A DNA stretch of 64,000 bases from contig NW_019211455.1 in NCBI RefSeq assembly GCF_002443255.2, forward strand, positions 34,687,472-34,751,471, read 5' to 3'. Below the pieces are notes generated by a model that had not been told where the DNA came from, did not search any database, and worked only from the letters and a program-made list of their open reading frames with translations. This DNA comes from Varroa destructor (lineage: Eukaryota > Arthropoda > Arachnida > Mesostigmata > Varroidae). The position numbers and the translations under genes were made by a program. Of the stretch, positions 61,751-64,000 are shown piece after piece (within the stretch, counting starts at the first letter, position 1; every line of letters starts with the position of its first letter).

Positions 61751-62560
61751 TTGGCAACAGTTCGCCTAACACGAAGATGCTGTGTAATTATTGATTTTTG
61801 CTCAAAAAGCGGCGCACTGTTTTTCGCCATAATGGTTAACTACGTCACAGATAATTATCTTTCTATCGTAAGTAGTAAAAAAGTTCTGGTCTGGATAAAC
61901 TGCAACGTTGTAAACGACGTTTCTCAAAACCAATTCAATCATGTATAAGCCTATATGAATCTCGTTCCTATCCGTGGCTAGCGGATGTGCCTTGAAGGAA
62001 CAGCGAATAAAGACAGTTTGTAAACACTTCTCTTGTAGTCCATTTGGACGTGCTTGAAGGATCTTAAGTTTTAATAGGTACACCCATAAGTATATGTTTC
62101 TTGAAGCACATCTTATGATATACTTAATACTTAGAATTGTGTTTTCACTTGTGAGTTCAAAGACAGTAACAAATATTTCAAGCTGTTGCAATATCATTTC
62201 ACCGACTAGTTCACTTTATTTACCATGAGAAGGAACGTATCGTCTAGAATATAGATATTTGAAAAACTTTAATTGTATGATTATATAAAATTATGAAGTT
62301 CTTGAGAAAACTTAGACTGCTTCATTAGTTAAATTATTGTGTAGCAAAGGGCATCTTACATACATAGAAAGCTAATCGTGCCATGCTAAAGAAGCGATGT
62401 CATCGCGACGGTACATTTTGAATTCTGTTCCGAATGCAAATGAACTCATTTTAAGCGCAGTACAATCTTGCATGATCGTTTTGTACTGGGCTAGGCTTGC
62501 TGCTAATATAGCTTTTCGACATACAGTAAACACGTGACGCGAGTAGACGGATGTTGAAGC
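61751..62560. other. AT-rich sequence with a long unassigned - strand frame
   Basis: The - strand frame 61802-62197 (131 codons) is one of the longest in the non-genic part of the window, but it shows no family motif. It ends near a pogo/jerky-type helix-turn-helix fragment on the same strand, so it might be transposase debris. Confidence 0.3.
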
Positions 62561-62606
62561 AAGATTTTTGAGGTATCAGCAGCTGCCGCTTTTTTTTTAC
62601 AGCTCC

Positions 62607-62753
62607 GAGCTGTCGTTGCAACGTGGTCTTGCTCATCCCCAGTTCACAACCTATCTTCCTAATGGAAAAGAGACCTTTACCTACAATAGCCGTAGTTGTT
62701 GTCTGAGGCTGCATTCTGTCTCTATTAGTTTTTTTTTTTATCTGTACACACAA
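62607..62753 (-). pseudogene. Pogo/jerky-type helix-turn-helix fragment
   Basis: Read on the - strand, 62607-62753 gives KKTNRDRMQ, a short spacer, then GLFSIRKIGCELGMSKTTLQ and RQL. This is the Pipsqueak/centromere-protein-B type DNA-binding motif that opens pogo-family transposases and their domesticated relatives (family RKTNRG, then MSIRKAAKEFGIPKTTLQRRL). The remaining frame continues to 62451 without a recognisable second HTH or DDE catalytic domain. Most likely it is a 5' remnant of a DNA transposon; a small exon of a domesticated jerky-like gene is less likely because no partner exon was seen. Confidence 0.6.
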
Positions 62754-62759
62754 TTTAGA

Positions 62760-64000
62760 AATTTTGAGTCGAATAAGTTAACGACGAGAGTGCTCTTAAC
62801 AAAGCCCAGAGAGAAAGGTGGCCTTGGTCGCTTCTGCACAAGCAATAGCGATAAGAACCAGAAAACCTTGTTTTAAATTATCATATGGTGCGTAGCACCC
62901 AGCGTTTAGGTCAGTTTGAAATATGATACATTTAGGAATTTTATGCATATGTAAGCAACATTGTGCAGTCTCAGTGAAATATGTACATGCTCTCTACGGT
63001 ATAAAAGGTGATGACGATTTATGCTATTAGCCCAGTTAGCCCTAAACATGGTAATGTAAGTAATTTTTATCTTGTTTCGGAAATGTAGCTCAAGGCCCAG
63101 CGGAATTGCCATCGTTATTTAGCCTCTCTTTCGTTCCATGGAACTTCGATAAAATGGGCAAAAAAGCTGTTTCATATAGTTCCGCCTTCTAAAATTTAGT
63201 TAAAGAAAAAAATTCAGTAACACCAATTACACAAAATAACTTGTGTGCGTCAGAAAAGTCGAAAGCTTGAGAATTAAAATTTTCAATCAATGTTTTCTTG
63301 CCGGAAAATGGAGTACGCAATGTAAATCCTGTCTATCGTATTGTCCTAGTTTTCCTTATATATTGTGTGTCAAAAAACTATAGACGTTTCTTTTTAACTA
63401 AGTAACTTCAGAGTCACATATCCCTGATAAGAGCTGCGTAGGGTCGGCGTTGGTATCCTTTGAAAGCCGAAATGCAGTAGATGTAAAAGTTATAATGGAG
63501 CGTTTTAAATATAACTGAAATTTCCGCAGAAACTTTAGAAACTTTAGTTTTACAGTTTTATTTGGATTCTTCTCGTTGTTGTAGACAAGTAAAGAAAAAA
63601 GTTTATGAAATCATTGCCACAGTTGAGGACCAATACGTGAATACCCATGGTGTCGTCCAGATACTACCGTTACCTTACGTCTGAGCCCACTGTCGCCTCT
63701 CTATTCTATTTTTGTTCAGGATGACGCTATTCTCATGCCCTCATGTCCTTTTCCAACTAGCGGTAGAAATTGAATACGCCAGGTGGGTTTTTTTGTCAAT
63801 AAAGGTCTCACAAATTGCACCACACGCAAATATAACTGACCTCGAATCAATTTTGGTTATAAATCGGTAACATGTTATAAATTAAATTCCAATTTTGGCT
63901 GATAAAGCTTTTAAACTCCATACGCTGCTTTTATGAAAAGCATCATCGATTGCTATCATTGCTTTCCGGGTTTCGACATCTAGTCACCTCCTTGCTGGCC
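62760..64000. other. AT-rich sequence, nothing recognised
   Basis: A + strand segment at about 63583-63681 reads QVKKKVYEIIATVEDQYVNT after a TTGTAG that could be an acceptor, but no family or downstream donor supports it as an exon. Confidence 0.45.

Noticed and set aside
61802..62197. 131-codon - strand open frame as a gene
   Set aside because: No recognisable domain, no splice or promoter support; kept only as a note in the region entry.

Overview
The window is genomic DNA from an invertebrate animal, not a prokaryote. It is AT-rich, and its only intact genes are split by GT-AG introns of 0.4 to 8.5 kb. Two conserved metazoan genes can be read with confidence. One is the 3' part of a Patched (Hedgehog receptor) gene on the + strand, four exons between 2870 and 15279. 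The other is a complete EB1/MAPRE microtubule plus-end protein gene on the - strand, four coding exons between 48850 and 36414. The Patched tail and the family of decayed LINE and Ty3-type elements fit an ecdysozoan, perhaps a nematode with an expanded genome; this placement is inference.

Layout. 1-2869 is probably Patched intron (the N-terminal half of the protein must lie to the left of the window). 2870-15279 holds Patched exons encoding the last transmembrane segment pair of the sterol-sensing domain, the second extracellular domain, the second RND half and a Ser/Thr-rich tail. An AT microsatellite that can fold as a hairpin follows at about 15.56-15.64 kb. 15.3-36.4 kb is gene-poor and contains decayed transposons: two antisense LINE reverse-transcriptase remnants (19.0-20.6 and 23.9-24.2 kb), a possible FLYWCH-type zinc-finger fragment (29.4 kb), a Ty3/gypsy polymerase fragment (33.1-33.4 kb) and a perfect 25-bp hairpin (34.4 kb). 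36.4-48.85 kb is the EB1 gene; its third intron carries an antisense LINE remnant and its first intron has a 100-N assembly gap close to exon 1. 50.9-53.35 kb is a patch of coding-looking but interrupted sequence that I cannot name. 57.7-60.3 kb is a long, heavily broken Ty3/gypsy element in which gag-like, reverse transcriptase, integrase zinc-binding, integrase core and integrase C-terminal pieces remain in order. 62.6-62.75 kb holds a pogo/jerky-type helix-turn-helix fragment.

Patched and EB1 have no functional connection that the sequence shows; they are simply neighbours facing each other about 21 kb apart. No rRNA, tRNA, snRNA, spliced-leader or CRISPR sequence was recognised. I found no clear new biological system; the best leads are the loss of the acidic TM10 residue in Patched, the 25-bp perfect hairpin and the unidentified 51-53 kb patch.
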